Below, in pieces: positions 16,907 to 25,711 of a stretch of 64,000 nucleotides of DNA (the stretch's first letter is position 1; each line of letters starts with the position of its first letter). This stretch comes from Ovoidimarina sp050299695 (GTDB lineage Bacteria > Pseudomonadota > Alphaproteobacteria > Rhodobacterales > Rhodobacteraceae). Where the stretch lies: positions 1 to 64,000 of the forward strand of contig JBNKWI010000005.1 of the NCBI GenBank assembly GCA_050299695.1. The letters run 5' to 3'. The translations under genes were made by a program, and so were the position numbers. A model generated the notes under the pieces. That model was given only the letters and a program-made list of their open reading frames with translations, was not told the origin of the DNA and made no database searches.

Positions 16907-18388
16907 CTAATCATCCCAATAGACCCCGGTCAGGTCGTTCGCCTGGGTCGGCGCGTTCGCCCAGAGCCCCTCGATCTTCGCATTCGCCACCCCGGCCCGC
17001 GCCAGCTGGAACAGGTAGCCGTTCACGTAGTCGTCCGCGATCTTCTTCTGCGCCGCCTTCAGGAGCGCCGACCGCGCCGCCGGATCGTCCTCCACGTCCA
17101 GCTCGGCCATCAGCTCCTGGAACTCCGGGTCGTCGTACTGGAAGTAATAGTCCGGCCGCGCGTAGATATTGATGTCCATCGGCTCGGTATGGCTGACGAT
17201 GGTCAGGTCGAAATCCTTGCCTCGGAACACCTCCTCCAGCCACTGCGCCCATTCCAGGTTGGAAATCTCGGACTCGATCCCCACCGCCTTCAGCTCCGCC
17301 GCGATGATCTCGCCGCCGCGCCGCGCATAGACGGGAGGCGGCAGCTTCAGCGACAGTTTCAGCCCGTCGCCGTAACCCGCTTCCTTCAAGAGCGCCCGCG
17401 ACTTTTCCGGGTCGTATTCCGACTGCGCGGTCAGATCGACGTAGTCGGGATTGTGCGGCGCGAAATGCGTGCCGATCGGCGTGCCGTAGCCGAACATCGC
17501 CCCGTCGATGATTTCCTGCCGGTTGATCGCATGGGCGATCGCCTCGCGCACCTTCACGTTCGACAGGGCCGCCGACTTGTTGTTCATCGCCAGGATCGTC
17601 TCGCCCTCGGTCGAGCCGATGGTCAGCTTGAACCGCGGATCCGCCTTGAACTGCGACAGCGTCTCGGGCGCCGGGAAGTTCGGATAGGCGTCGATATCCC
17701 CCGCCATCACCGCCGCGAAGGCCGCGGTCGGGTCGGAGATGAACTTGAACGCGGCGTGCTCCAGCGCGGGCGCCGGGCCCCAGTAATCCGGGTTCCGCTC
17801 CAGCTCCACCCGGTCGCCCTGCACCCAGCGTGCGAACTTGAACGGCCCGGTCCCCACCGGATGCGTCGCCGCGTCGCCCACGCTCTCCGGCGCCACGACC
17901 ACCGCATCGCCCCAGGCCATCTTGGTCGGAAAGCCGCCATCGGGCGCGGCCAGCGTGACCTGCACCGTCAGGTCGTCGACCACCGCCACCTCCACGATCC
18001 CCGCGAACAGCGCTTTCTGCGCATTGGTCGAGTCCTCCGCCCGCGCCCGGTCGAGCGAGAATTTCACGTCCTCGGCATTCATCGCGGTGCCGTCGTGGAA
18101 CGTCACGCCCGGGTGCAGGTGGAAGGTATAGACCGTGCCGTCGTCGGAGATGTCCCAGCTCTCCGCCAGAGCCGGCACCACCGACCCGTCCTCGCGATAC
18201 CGCGTCAACCCCTCGAAGACATTCGCATAGACCACCTCGTCGATCGCCGCGGCGGCGCCGCCGGTCGGGTCGAGATTGGGCGGCTCGAGCTGCATGCCGA
18301 TGGTGATCGCGGTCTCGGCCGCCAGCGCCCCGCCAGCGGCAAGCGCCAGAACGGCGGCGGACAGGATCAGCTTCTTGAAAGGACGCAT
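16907..18388 (-). CDS. ABC transporter family 5 substrate-binding protein (peptide/nickel type)
   Basis: The 493-aa protein has a Sec signal (FKKLILSAAVLALAAGGALAAE) and an SBP_bac_5 body: MQLEPPNLDPTGGAAAAIDEVVYANVFEGLTRY, the SWDISDDGTVYTFHLHPGVTFHDG block and NAEDVKFSLDRA. The ATG at 18388 has a strong GGGGGAAA site 5' to it. It would bind a peptide-like or opine-like ligand in the periplasm for a DppBC-type permease, plausibly the one encoded at 11776-15124 on the same strand. The two are separated by the lipase and the oppositely oriented His-rich gene, so co-transcription is unlikely. Confidence 0.93.
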   Translation of the reverse strand: MRPFKKLILSAAVLALAAGGALAAETAITIGMQLEPPNLDPTGGAAAAIDEVVYANVFEGLTRYREDGSVVPALAESWDISDDGTVYTFHLHPGVTFHDGTAMNAEDVKFSLDRARAEDSTNAQKALFAGIVEVAVVDDLTVQVTLAAPDGGFPTKMAWGDAVVVAPESVGDAATHPVGTGPFKFARWVQGDRVELERNPDYWGPAPALEHAAFKFISDPTAAFAAVMAGDIDAYPNFPAPETLSQFKADPRFKLTIGSTEGETILAMNNKSAALSNVKVREAIAHAINRQEIIDGAMFGYGTPIGTHFAPHNPDYVDLTAQSEYDPEKSRALLKEAGYGDGLKLSLKLPPPVYARRGGEIIAAELKAVGIESEISNLEWAQWLEEVFRGKDFDLTIVSHTEPMDINIYARPDYYFQYDDPEFQELMAELDVEDDPAARSALLKAAQKKIADDYVNGYLFQLARAGVANAKIEGLWANAPTQANDLTGVYWDD

Positions 18389-18567
18389 GGTTTTTCCCCC
18401 GGAATGCCCCGTCGCCGGGGGCTTGGGGGAAGGCTCCCATAGCCGATGCCGAACGATCAAGGGGAATCTCCCGCCCGGGCACCGCCCGGCGCTCGCACCT
18501 TCGGCGCATGGCCAAGCTCCGCGCGGAGCGCTATAGGGGGCCGGCTGAGTTTCGGAGGGGCCGGCAG

Positions 18568-19404
18568 ATGAGCGCGAATCCAACCGCCAGGGGCCGGATC
18601 ACGGCCGCCAAGATCCGCGCCGCCAAGGGCGGCATCCCGCTCGTGTCGCTCACCGCCTATACCACGCCGATGGCCCGCTGGGCCGATCCGCATTGCGACG
18701 TGGTCCTGGTGGGCGACAGCGTCGGCATGGTGATCCACGGCCTGCCCTCGACCCTCGGCGTGACCATGGAGATGATGATCCTCCACGCGCAGGCCGTCGA
18801 GCGCGGGCTCGAACGCGCGCTGATGGTGGTCGACATGCCCTTCGGCAGCTACGAGGAAAGCCCCGCCCAGGCGTTCCGCAATGCCGCGCGGATCATGGCC
18901 GAAACCGGCGCCGGCGCGGTCAAGCTCGAAGGCGGCACCGCCATGGCGTCCACCATCGCCTTCCTCACCTCGCGCGGCATCCCGGTGATGGCGCATATCG
19001 GCCTCACCCCGCAATCGGTCCACGCCTTCGGCGGCTACGGCGTGCAAGGACGGGGCGAAGCCGCCGCGCAGGTCATGGCCGACGCCCGCGCCGTGGCCGA
19101 GGCCGGCGCCTTCTCGGTCGTCCTCGAAAAGATCCCCGAAAGCCTCGCCCGCGCCGTGACCGAGGCGGTGCCGATCCCCACCATCGGCATCGGCGCCTCG
19201 CCTGCCTGCGATGGCCAGGTCCTTGTCACCGACGACATGCTCGGGATCTTCGGCGCGTTCCAGCCGAAATTCGTCAAGCGCTATGCCGAGCTTGGCCAGA
19301 GTACCGAAGCGGCCATCGCCGCCTATGCGGAGGATGTCCGCGCCCGCCGCTTCCCCGGCCCCGAGCATGTCTTCGCCGATACCGCGCCGGAGAAGAAGCC
19401 GTGA
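18568..19404 (+). CDS. panB: 3-methyl-2-oxobutanoate hydroxymethyltransferase
   Basis: The 278-aa enzyme catalyses the first committed step of pantothenate synthesis, transferring a hydroxymethyl group from methylene-THF to ketoisovalerate. Motifs match PanB: LTAYTTPMARWAD, the metal-binding VLVGDSVGMV, VVDMPFGSY, AVKLEGG and VMAHIGLTPQSVHAFGGY. The start at 18568 follows a GGAGGGG site; an in-frame ATG at 18508 lacks one. Its stop overlaps the GTG start of panC by four bases (GTGA), giving a panBC operon that diverges from the binding-protein gene. Confidence 0.97.
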   Translation: MSANPTARGRITAAKIRAAKGGIPLVSLTAYTTPMARWADPHCDVVLVGDSVGMVIHGLPSTLGVTMEMMILHAQAVERGLERALMVVDMPFGSYEESPAQAFRNAARIMAETGAGAVKLEGGTAMASTIAFLTSRGIPVMAHIGLTPQSVHAFGGYGVQGRGEAAAQVMADARAVAEAGAFSVVLEKIPESLARAVTEAVPIPTIGIGASPACDGQVLVTDDMLGIFGAFQPKFVKRYAELGQSTEAAIAAYAEDVRARRFPGPEHVFADTAPEKKP

Positions 19405-20252
19405 CAATCCCGGTCCTGCGCAGCCGCGCCGCGCTCCGCGACATGGTCGCGGGCTGGAAATCCGAGGGCCACAGCGTCGGCGTCGTCCCCACCATGGGCG
19501 CGCTCCACGAAGGCCATCTCAGCCTCGTCCGCGCCGCGCTCGCGGACAATTCGCGGGTGATCGTGACGATCTTCGTCAACCCCGCGCAGTTCAACGACCC
19601 CGCGGACCTCGCGAAATACCCCCGCACGGAGGAGGACGACCTCGCCCTCCTCGCCCCGTTCGGCATCGCCGCGCTCTACGCCCCGCCGGTCGAGGAGATC
19701 TACCCGCAGGGCTTCGCCACCAAAATCAGCGTCTCCGGCATCAGCCAGGGCCTCTGCGGCGATGGGCGCCCCGGCCATTTCGACGGGGTGGCGACCGTGG
19801 TCGCCAAGCTCTTCCTGCAGACCGGCGCCACGCGGGCCTATTTCGGCGAGAAGGACTACCAGCAGCTCCAGGTGGTCCGCCGCATGGCGCGCGATCTCGA
19901 CATCGGGACCGAGGTGGTGCCCTGCCCGACCGTCCGCGATCCGGACGGGCTCGCCCTCTCCTCGCGCAACCGCCGCCTCACCGAAGCGGGCCGCGCCGCC
20001 GCGCCGGCCTTCCCCGCCGCCCTCGCAGAAGCCGCCCGCGCCATCGCCGCGGGCCATCCCACCGCCCCGACTCTGGACACGGCCCGCGCCGCAATCCTCA
20101 CCGCCGGTTTCACCCAGGTCGAATATCTCGACCTCCGCGCCGAGGACGGGCTCCGCCCGCTCGCCACCGCCTCCGAACCCGCGCGCCTCTTTGCCGCCGC
20201 CTGGATCGACGGCATCCGCCTCATCGACAACCTTCCCGTCCCGCGTCCCTGA
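19401..20252 (+). CDS. panC: Pantoate--beta-alanine ligase
   Basis: The 283-aa enzyme joins pantoate and beta-alanine using ATP. It shows the HIGH-type motif PTMGALHEGHLSLV, NPAQFN, the GEKDYQQ ATP/pantoate region and the KMSKS-like LALSSRNRRLT. It starts at GTG 19401, overlapping panB's stop, which implies translational coupling. This start gives the canonical N-terminus just before the beta strand VGVVPTMG. It is the end of the panBC unit; a GCGCCCG-GAA-CGGGCGC hairpin at 20318-20334 lies downstream. Confidence 0.97.
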   Translation: MTIPVLRSRAALRDMVAGWKSEGHSVGVVPTMGALHEGHLSLVRAALADNSRVIVTIFVNPAQFNDPADLAKYPRTEEDDLALLAPFGIAALYAPPVEEIYPQGFATKISVSGISQGLCGDGRPGHFDGVATVVAKLFLQTGATRAYFGEKDYQQLQVVRRMARDLDIGTEVVPCPTVRDPDGLALSSRNRRLTEAGRAAAPAFPAALAEAARAIAAGHPTAPTLDTARAAILTAGFTQVEYLDLRAEDGLRPLATASEPARLFAAAWIDGIRLIDNLPVPRP

Positions 20253-20317
20253 AGCGCGACGCCGGCCAGGGGCGGCCCGAGCCGGAGGGCGGAGCCCGGA
20301 GGCGAGACGAAGGAAAC

Positions 20318-20334
20318 GCGCCCGGAACGGGCGC
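20318..20334. terminator. Hairpin downstream of panC
   Basis: GCGCCCG and CGGGCGC form a perfect 7-bp stem around GAA, 66 bp after the panC stop, in the gap before the convergent glycosyltransferase gene. There is no T-run, so it could be a Rho-assisted or mRNA-stabilising end. Confidence 0.45.
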
Positions 20335-20359
20335 TCCGCGTGAAAGCGGCCACCGCCGG

Positions 20360-20392
20360 TGTACGGGTTGTGTACGGGTTGTGTACAGGTTG
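20360..20392. repeat. Triple 11-bp tandem repeat
   Basis: Three consecutive copies of tgtacgggttg (the third reads tgtacaggttg) lie 12 bp from the stop codon of the convergent glycosyltransferase gene. Each unit holds a GTAC core. Function is unknown; it may be a protein-binding array or a slippage-prone repeat. Confidence 0.8.
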
Positions 20393-20403
20393 TGCGCGCG
20401 GTC

Positions 20404-21930
20404 TCAGCCGCCCGCCGCCGGCGCGGCGGCCGCCGCGGCCCCGCCCCGCAGATCGCCCACGAGTTGCCAGCCGACCCAACCGCTCCCCAGGGCCAGCATC
20501 AGGTAGAATACCGTCGCCAAGGGATAAAACAGCGCGAGCGACAGAACGCCCAGACCCGCGCCCGCCAGGCTCAGCGCAAAGGTCCCCCAGACATAGCCGG
20601 GCACCTTCCCGGCGGCCTGGAAATGCCCCGTCGACCCCGGCGTCGTCGCCCGCTTCGGCGTCACCTCCCAAACCTGCCCCGCCCGGAATCCCTCCAGCGT
20701 CGCCTGCGTGAGCGGCCAGAGCATGCCGAGGCTCATGACGAGATAGCTCAGCGGCAGCCGCTCCATCGCCGCAGCCCGCACCGGCCCGAGCGCCATGGGC
20801 GGCCGCGCCGCCGGGTCCTCCGCCAGCGTCTTCCCCTCGAAATGCCGCACCGTCAGCGAAAGCGCGAGGCTCGCGAGATAGAGCCCCGCCGCCGGCAGCG
20901 AGAGCCCGAGCCGGTCGGCCACCATGAAATAGGGCAGGACGCTCAGCGTCATCACCAGCGCGAAGAGCGGCCCCCAGCTCAGATGGATCCGCTGCAACAG
21001 GTCGAGCCGGTCGCGCCAGGACATCCGCGCCTTCAGGAGAAACCCGGTGTAATGCACCACCACCCGGGTCCAGCCGCGTTTCCAGCGCATCTGCTGGCGC
21101 ACGAAGCCCAGCACCGTCTCGGGCAGCTCCGAGAGAAGCCGGTAATGGTCGAGATAGACGATCCGCCAGCCCTTCGCCGCCGCCCGCACCGTCAACTCCA
21201 CATCCTCCACCTCGCTGATGCAGTCCCAGCCGCCGCCATCCGCGAGCGCCGTGGCGCGCCAGATCCCGGCGGTGCCGTGGAAGATCACCGGCAGGCCCGA
21301 CCGGGCCCGCGCGGTCTGCTCGAACATCTGGTGCATGTCGAGCTTGTTCGCCTGCAGCCGCGTGAAGATCCGGCTGTCATGGTTCACGTAGTCCCAGCGC
21401 GCCTGCACCGCGCCCACGCCCGGATCCCGAAAGAAATGGATCACCCGCCGCAGGAAATCGGCCGGGATCACGAAATCCGCGTCGAAGATCGCGAAATAAT
21501 CGCCTCGCGCCGCCGCCACCCCGTTCCGCAGCGCGCCGGCCTTGAACCCCGCCCGGTTGGTGCGGTGGAAATAGGCGAAGCGGATCTTCGGATGGCGCGC
21601 CTGCAACGCCTCGAGCTTGGCCCGCGCGATCGCCGTGGTCACGCCATCGTCGGAATCGTCCAGAAGCTGGATCTCGAGCCGGTCATGCGGGTAGTCGAGC
21701 GCCGCCGCCAGTTCCAGGCTCTGCGCCGCCAGCACCCCCTCGTTATAGGTCGGAAGCTGCACCGTCACCATCGGCAGGTCGGCCACGTCCCATTCCGCCG
21801 CCGGCACCGGATCGGGCCCGCGCCGACGCCGGTACCCGAGGACGAGCCGGAGGTGATAGAGTGTCATTCCGAGGAGGAACAGGACACATAACGTCACGGC
21901 AACGAAGCCGATCAAACCAAGAAAGTACAC
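20404..21930 (-). CDS. Membrane glycosyltransferase family 2 (CslA-like)
   Basis: The 508-aa protein has an N-terminal TM (residues 2-24), a GT-A catalytic domain with VQLPTYNEG, LLDDSDDG, the DAD motif (150-152), SEVEDVEL with the catalytic Asp (about 243) and QQMRW (279-283), then several C-terminal TM helices. This D,D,D,QxxRW layout is that of processive beta-glycan synthases of the cellulose/mannan type. It probably makes or extends an extracellular polysaccharide from a nucleotide sugar at the inner membrane. No PilZ domain or partner subunits are adjacent. The product is not predictable. Confidence 0.92.
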   Translation of the reverse strand: MYFLGLIGFVAVTLCVLFLLGMTLYHLRLVLGYRRRRGPDPVPAAEWDVADLPMVTVQLPTYNEGVLAAQSLELAAALDYPHDRLEIQLLDDSDDGVTTAIARAKLEALQARHPKIRFAYFHRTNRAGFKAGALRNGVAAARGDYFAIFDADFVIPADFLRRVIHFFRDPGVGAVQARWDYVNHDSRIFTRLQANKLDMHQMFEQTARARSGLPVIFHGTAGIWRATALADGGGWDCISEVEDVELTVRAAAKGWRIVYLDHYRLLSELPETVLGFVRQQMRWKRGWTRVVVHYTGFLLKARMSWRDRLDLLQRIHLSWGPLFALVMTLSVLPYFMVADRLGLSLPAAGLYLASLALSLTVRHFEGKTLAEDPAARPPMALGPVRAAAMERLPLSYLVMSLGMLWPLTQATLEGFRAGQVWEVTPKRATTPGSTGHFQAAGKVPGYVWGTFALSLAGAGLGVLSLALFYPLATVFYLMLALGSGWVGWQLVGDLRGGAAAAAAPAAGG

Positions 21931-22025
21931 AGCGACACGGCCAAAGAAAGCTCGCGACCGAGCGGAGCCTACACGCGCCAGATCTGCGCCCGAACCGCGC
22001 TTTCGTCAATGGGTCTCGCGGCGGC

Positions 22026-23306
22026 TTACCGAACCAGGATGCCGTCCAGCACCAGCGCCATCACCTGCGCGCTCTCCACCATGTCGTCGATCCCCACCCA
22101 TTCGTCGGGCTGATGCGCCAGGTCGAGCACGCCCGGACCATAGGCGATGCAATTCCGAAGCCGCCCGATCCGGTCGATATGCTTCTGATCGTAAGTGCCG
22201 GGCGAGGCCACCATCTCCGGCGGCCGCCCCAGAACCCGCTCCACCGCCGCCGCCGTGTGCCGGACGATGGGCGCATCGGGCGGCGCCATCACCGGAAGAA
22301 CCTCGAACAACTCCCGGATCTCGTAGGAAAATCCCGGCCGGCCCTCGCGCACGCCCTCCAGGAGCGCCCGGATCTCCGCCTTCACGGCACCGATCTCCTC
22401 CTCGATCAGGAAGCGCCGGTCGATCACGATCCGGCAGCGGTCGGCGACGCAGGGCGCCGGGAAGCCATCGAACCCCTCCTCAGGCTCCGGCTCGCCGCCA
22501 TGGACCGAGTTGATGTTGAGGGTCGAGGCCCGCGCCCCCTCGGGCACCACCGGCATCCCGGTCCGCCGCGCCGCCAAGGCCGGCAGAAGCCGTTCCTCGA
22601 TCTCCGTCAGGACCGCCCCCATATGCCGGATCGCGCTGTCGCCGAGGAACGGCATCGAGCCATGGGCGATCCGCCCCTTCGTCTCGATCTCCGCCCACCA
22701 GACGCCGCGGTGCCCGAGGCAGACCCGGTCCTTGTTCAAGGGCTCGGGGATCATCACGTGCTGCACCTTCTCGGGCGCGAAAAAGCCCCGTTCGGCCAGC
22801 CAGGCGACCCCGCCATAGCCGCCGGTCTCCTCGTCGGCGGTGGCGGAGATCTCGATCGCCCCGGCGAAATCGGGCACGACCGCCAGGAACGCCTCCGCCG
22901 CCACCACAGAAGCCGCGATCCCGCCCTTCATGTCGCAGGCGCCGCGCCCGTAGACCCGGCCGTCCCGGACCTCGCCGCCGAACGGATCGACACTCCAGCC
23001 ATGGCCGACCTCGACCACATCGGTATGGCCGTTGAAATGCACGCACTCCCCGGCCCGCGCGCCCGCGCGCCGCGCCACCAGGTTCCAGCGCGGATAGCGG
23101 TCGCTGTCGCCGGGCGCCTCCTCGGCCCTGAGCAGCTCGCAGTCAAAGCCCGAATGCGCCAGCCGCGCCACCAACAGCTCGCAGATCTCGCGATAATGCC
23201 GCCCCGGCGGGTTCAGCGTCGGAATCCGGATCAGCGCCTGGGTCAACGCAACCAGATCGTCGCGCCGGGCCGCGACCTCCGCGATCAGCCTGTCGTCTCT
23301 TGCCAT
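22026..23306 (-). CDS. ArgE/DapE family deacylase (M20 metallopeptidase)
   Basis: The 426-aa protein carries the M20 di-zinc site: FNGHTDVV (His94, Asp96 next in sequence), GRGACDMKGG (Asp125, bridging), ADEETGGYG (Glu159/Glu160) and a late His in LAHQPDEWV. The middle dimerisation domain follows the catalytic halves. Relatives remove acyl groups from amino acids such as N-acetylornithine, or act as amidohydrolases. The gene stands alone and does not sit with arginine or lysine genes, so the exact substrate is open. Confidence 0.92.
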   Translation of the reverse strand: MARDDRLIAEVAARRDDLVALTQALIRIPTLNPPGRHYREICELLVARLAHSGFDCELLRAEEAPGDSDRYPRWNLVARRAGARAGECVHFNGHTDVVEVGHGWSVDPFGGEVRDGRVYGRGACDMKGGIAASVVAAEAFLAVVPDFAGAIEISATADEETGGYGGVAWLAERGFFAPEKVQHVMIPEPLNKDRVCLGHRGVWWAEIETKGRIAHGSMPFLGDSAIRHMGAVLTEIEERLLPALAARRTGMPVVPEGARASTLNINSVHGGEPEPEEGFDGFPAPCVADRCRIVIDRRFLIEEEIGAVKAEIRALLEGVREGRPGFSYEIRELFEVLPVMAPPDAPIVRHTAAAVERVLGRPPEMVASPGTYDQKHIDRIGRLRNCIAYGPGVLDLAHQPDEWVGIDDMVESAQVMALVLDGILVR

Positions 23307-23354
23307 GGCGTCACGCTAGCGGCAGCCCGCGCCGCCCACAATGGCCGCGCGCGC

Positions 23355-23786
23355 TCAGGGGTCGGCCACCGGCGCCCTGAGCGACTGCGCCACGAGCGGG
23401 ATCGTGTTCAGCCCCCAATGCTCGAGATACCGCCCATCCTTCAGCCGCACGATGTCGAACACGGAAATCGTGACTTCGCGGCCGGTCGCTTCGACGCCCA
23501 GGAACGGCCCGGTATGCCGCCCCAGGATGCGCTTGCGCGAGGAAACCCGGTCACCTTCCGCAACCTGGTCGTCGATCAGCACCTTGATCCCGGAAAGCCC
23601 GCGATGCAGGACCTCCTCGATCACCAGCCGCATCCCCTCGGCGCCGGGATCGACGCCCGGCGGCGCGGTCCGGTTCACGAAATCGGGATGCAGGATCTCG
23701 GCAAGGAGCGCGGTCTTGCCGCCTTCGAGACATTCCCGGTTGAACCGGCACACGACGTCCTTGTTGGCCTGAAGCTCACGCGCCAT
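23355..23786 (-). CDS. SnoaL-like (ester cyclase family) protein
   Basis: The 143-aa protein has the NTF2-like SnoaL pattern: a helix with VVCRFNRECLEGG, then LHPDFVNRTAPPG, strands VLIDDQVAEGDRVSSRKRILGRHTGPFLG and the closing VTISVFDIVRLKDGRYLEHWGL. Members are small beta-barrel polyketide cyclases or binding proteins. Most bacterial members have no known substrate. The ATG at 23786 follows AAGGACC on the transcribed strand. It is probably a single-gene unit. Confidence 0.82.
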   Translation of the reverse strand: MARELQANKDVVCRFNRECLEGGKTALLAEILHPDFVNRTAPPGVDPGAEGMRLVIEEVLHRGLSGIKVLIDDQVAEGDRVSSRKRILGRHTGPFLGVEATGREVTISVFDIVRLKDGRYLEHWGLNTIPLVAQSLRAPVADP

Positions 23787-23819
23787 TCGGATGGTCCTTT
23801 CCTCGACCCGGCCCCAACA

Positions 23820-23872
23820 TCTTTGGGTCCGGAAAATCCCGGGGATGAGGCGCGCCAGCGCCGAGGGGGCAG
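23820..23872. repeat. Dispersed intergenic repeat, copy 2 (inverted)
   Basis: This is the reverse complement of the 16058-16109 block, with about 90% identity by eye. The outer part extends into a perfect hairpin gagggggc-agc-gccccctc at 23863-23881. It lies between the start of the SnoaL-like gene and the end of kdsB. Confidence 0.75.
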
Positions 23873-23935
23873 CGCCCCCTCCCACCGCGACGCCGGAGGC
23901 GGCGCAAACGTATCGCGCGCGCCGAAGGCGCCCGA

Positions 23936-24709
23936 TCAGAGCACGCTCTCGATCCGCGCCACGTCCACCGGGTTGTTCAGTTCCCAGAACACCCTTCCCC
24001 GCCCCTCGACCTCGACACAAAGCACCCGCTCGCCGTTCTCGAGGAACCTCAGCTGCTCCAGCCCCTCGTTGGTCTCCAGGGACCCCACCTCCCAGCCCAT
24101 GTAACGCAGAAGCGCCTCGGGCCGGTAGGCATAGACGCCCACATGGTGATAGACCGGCGGCTCGGGCACGTCCGGATAGGGCAGGAACGGCACCACTTCC
24201 TTCGAGAAATAGAGCGCCGACATGTCGCGCGCGAAGACCGCCGTGGTGCCGCCCACGCGGCCCACCATCCGGTCCTCGCGGAACCGCGCATAGGTGCCCG
24301 GATCGCAACGCAAGACCGGTGTCGCCACCCCCATCTCGGGTCGTTCCGACAGGCCGGCGATCAGGTCCTCGACGAACCAGGGCGGCGTCAGCGGCGCGTC
24401 GCCCTGCAGGTTCACGACGATGTCGAAGCTCTCGCCGAGCCGCTCCAGCGCATCCGCACAGCGCTCGGTGCCGTTGCGGCAGGCCTCGCCGGTCATCACC
24501 ACCTCGCCGCCGAAGCCGCGCACCGCCTCGGCGATCCGGTCGTCGTCGGTGGCGACCAGCACCTTGTCCACGCCCGCAACCGCCATCCCGGTCTCCCAGG
24601 TGCGCTGGATCAGGGTCTTCTCGCCGTCCTTGCCCTTCAGCACCACCAGGGGCTTTCCCGGATAGCGGGTCGAGGCATAGCGCGCCGGGATCAGGATCAC
24701 CGTCTTCAC
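23936..24709 (-). CDS. kdsB: 3-deoxy-manno-octulosonate cytidylyltransferase (CMP-KDO synthetase)
   Basis: The 257-aa enzyme activates KDO with CTP for lipopolysaccharide or capsule synthesis. Motifs match KdsB: VILIPARYASTRYPGKPL, IQRTWE, VATDDDRIAEAV, the NLQGDAPL metal/CTP site and VYHHVGVYAYRPEALL. It starts at GTG 24709, overlapping the stop of the KpsF gene by four bases, so KDO isomerase and activating enzyme are co-translated. Some homologues activate 8-amino-KDO or related sugars, but nothing here suggests that. Confidence 0.93.
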   Translation of the reverse strand: MKTVILIPARYASTRYPGKPLVVLKGKDGEKTLIQRTWETGMAVAGVDKVLVATDDDRIAEAVRGFGGEVVMTGEACRNGTERCADALERLGESFDIVVNLQGDAPLTPPWFVEDLIAGLSERPEMGVATPVLRCDPGTYARFREDRMVGRVGGTTAVFARDMSALYFSKEVVPFLPYPDVPEPPVYHHVGVYAYRPEALLRYMGWEVGSLETNEGLEQLRFLENGERVLCVEVEGRGRVFWELNNPVDVARIESVL

Positions 24710-25704
24710 AGAACCACCCCCGCGCGCAGCACATCATGCATGTGCAAGAGCCCCTCCAGCCTGCCACCCTCGCCGGTGACGACGAAGCTCGTGATCTTCC
24801 TCTCGGTCATCAGCCGCAGCGCCTCGGTCGCCAGCATCTCCGGGCGCACCGTGATCGGGCCCCGCGTCGCGATCTCGCCCGCCTTCGAGGTCCAGAGCCG
24901 GTCCGCGTGGCGGCGCATGTCGCCATCGGTGATGATCCCGTAGAGCGCGCCGCCCTCCACCACGATGGCGACGCCGAGCGCCTTCTCGGTCATCGTCACC
25001 ACGGTCCCGGCCATGCTGTCGCCCGGCGCCACCAGGGGCAACGCCTCGCCCCGCGCCATCAGGTCGCCCACCGTGAGCAGCATCGTCCCGAGCTTGCCGC
25101 CCGGATGGTAGCGCCGGAAATCCTCGGGCTGCGTGCCCAGAAGCTGCGTCACCCCCACCGCGAGCGCATCGCCGATGGCCAAGGACAGCGTGGTCGAGGT
25201 GGTGGGCGCGAGCCCGTTCGGATCGACCTCCGCCACCTTGCCATGGGCGATGGTCACCTGCGCCGCCCGCGCCAGCGTCGAGCTCTCCAGGGCCGTCACC
25301 GCCACGATCGGATTGCCATGCACCCGCGCGAAATGCAGCAGGTCCGACAATTCGGTGGTCTCGCCCGAATTCGACAGGATCAGAAGCACGCAATCGGCGC
25401 CCACAAGACCCAGGTCCCCGTGGCTCGCCTCGCCCGGATGAAGGAAGATCGCCGCCTTGCCGAGCGAGCGGAAGGTCGAGGCGATCTTGCCGGCCACATG
25501 ACCCGACTTGCCGATCCCGGCGACGATCAGCGGGCCGGTCGATTCGTGGATCAGCCGCACCGCGGCGACCATCTCGGGGCCCATCCGTCCGGCGAAGGCG
25601 CGCACCGCCTCGGCCTCGTCGATCAGGGCCGAGCGGCAGAGCGCGGCAAGCGCCTCGTCTCCGTCCGCATCCCCGGCCGCGGGTTCTGCACTGGTTTGCC
25701 TCAT
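24706..25704 (-). CDS. kpsF: KpsF/GutQ-type arabinose-5-phosphate isomerase
   Basis: The 332-aa enzyme interconverts ribulose-5-P and arabinose-5-P, the precursor of KDO. It has an SIS domain (IVAGIGKSGHVAGKIASTF, LILSNSGETTELSDLL, PTTSTTLSLAIGDALAV) followed by a pair of CBS domains (residues 205-330), the normal KpsF/KdsD architecture. The ATG at 25704 begins MRQTSAEP; a longer reading frame upstream overlaps malQ and is not needed. It forms an operon with kdsB. The symbol is family-level; kdsD is the alternative name. Confidence 0.9.
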   Translation of the reverse strand: MRQTSAEPAAGDADGDEALAALCRSALIDEAEAVRAFAGRMGPEMVAAVRLIHESTGPLIVAGIGKSGHVAGKIASTFRSLGKAAIFLHPGEASHGDLGLVGADCVLLILSNSGETTELSDLLHFARVHGNPIVAVTALESSTLARAAQVTIAHGKVAEVDPNGLAPTTSTTLSLAIGDALAVGVTQLLGTQPEDFRRYHPGGKLGTMLLTVGDLMARGEALPLVAPGDSMAGTVVTMTEKALGVAIVVEGGALYGIITDGDMRRHADRLWTSKAGEIATRGPITVRPEMLATEALRLMTERKITSFVVTGEGGRLEGLLHMHDVLRAGVVL

Positions 25705-25711
25705 GGGCCCC

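Noticed and set aside
20360..20392. CRISPR array
   Set aside because: The 11-bp units are directly adjacent, with no spacers and no cas genes.
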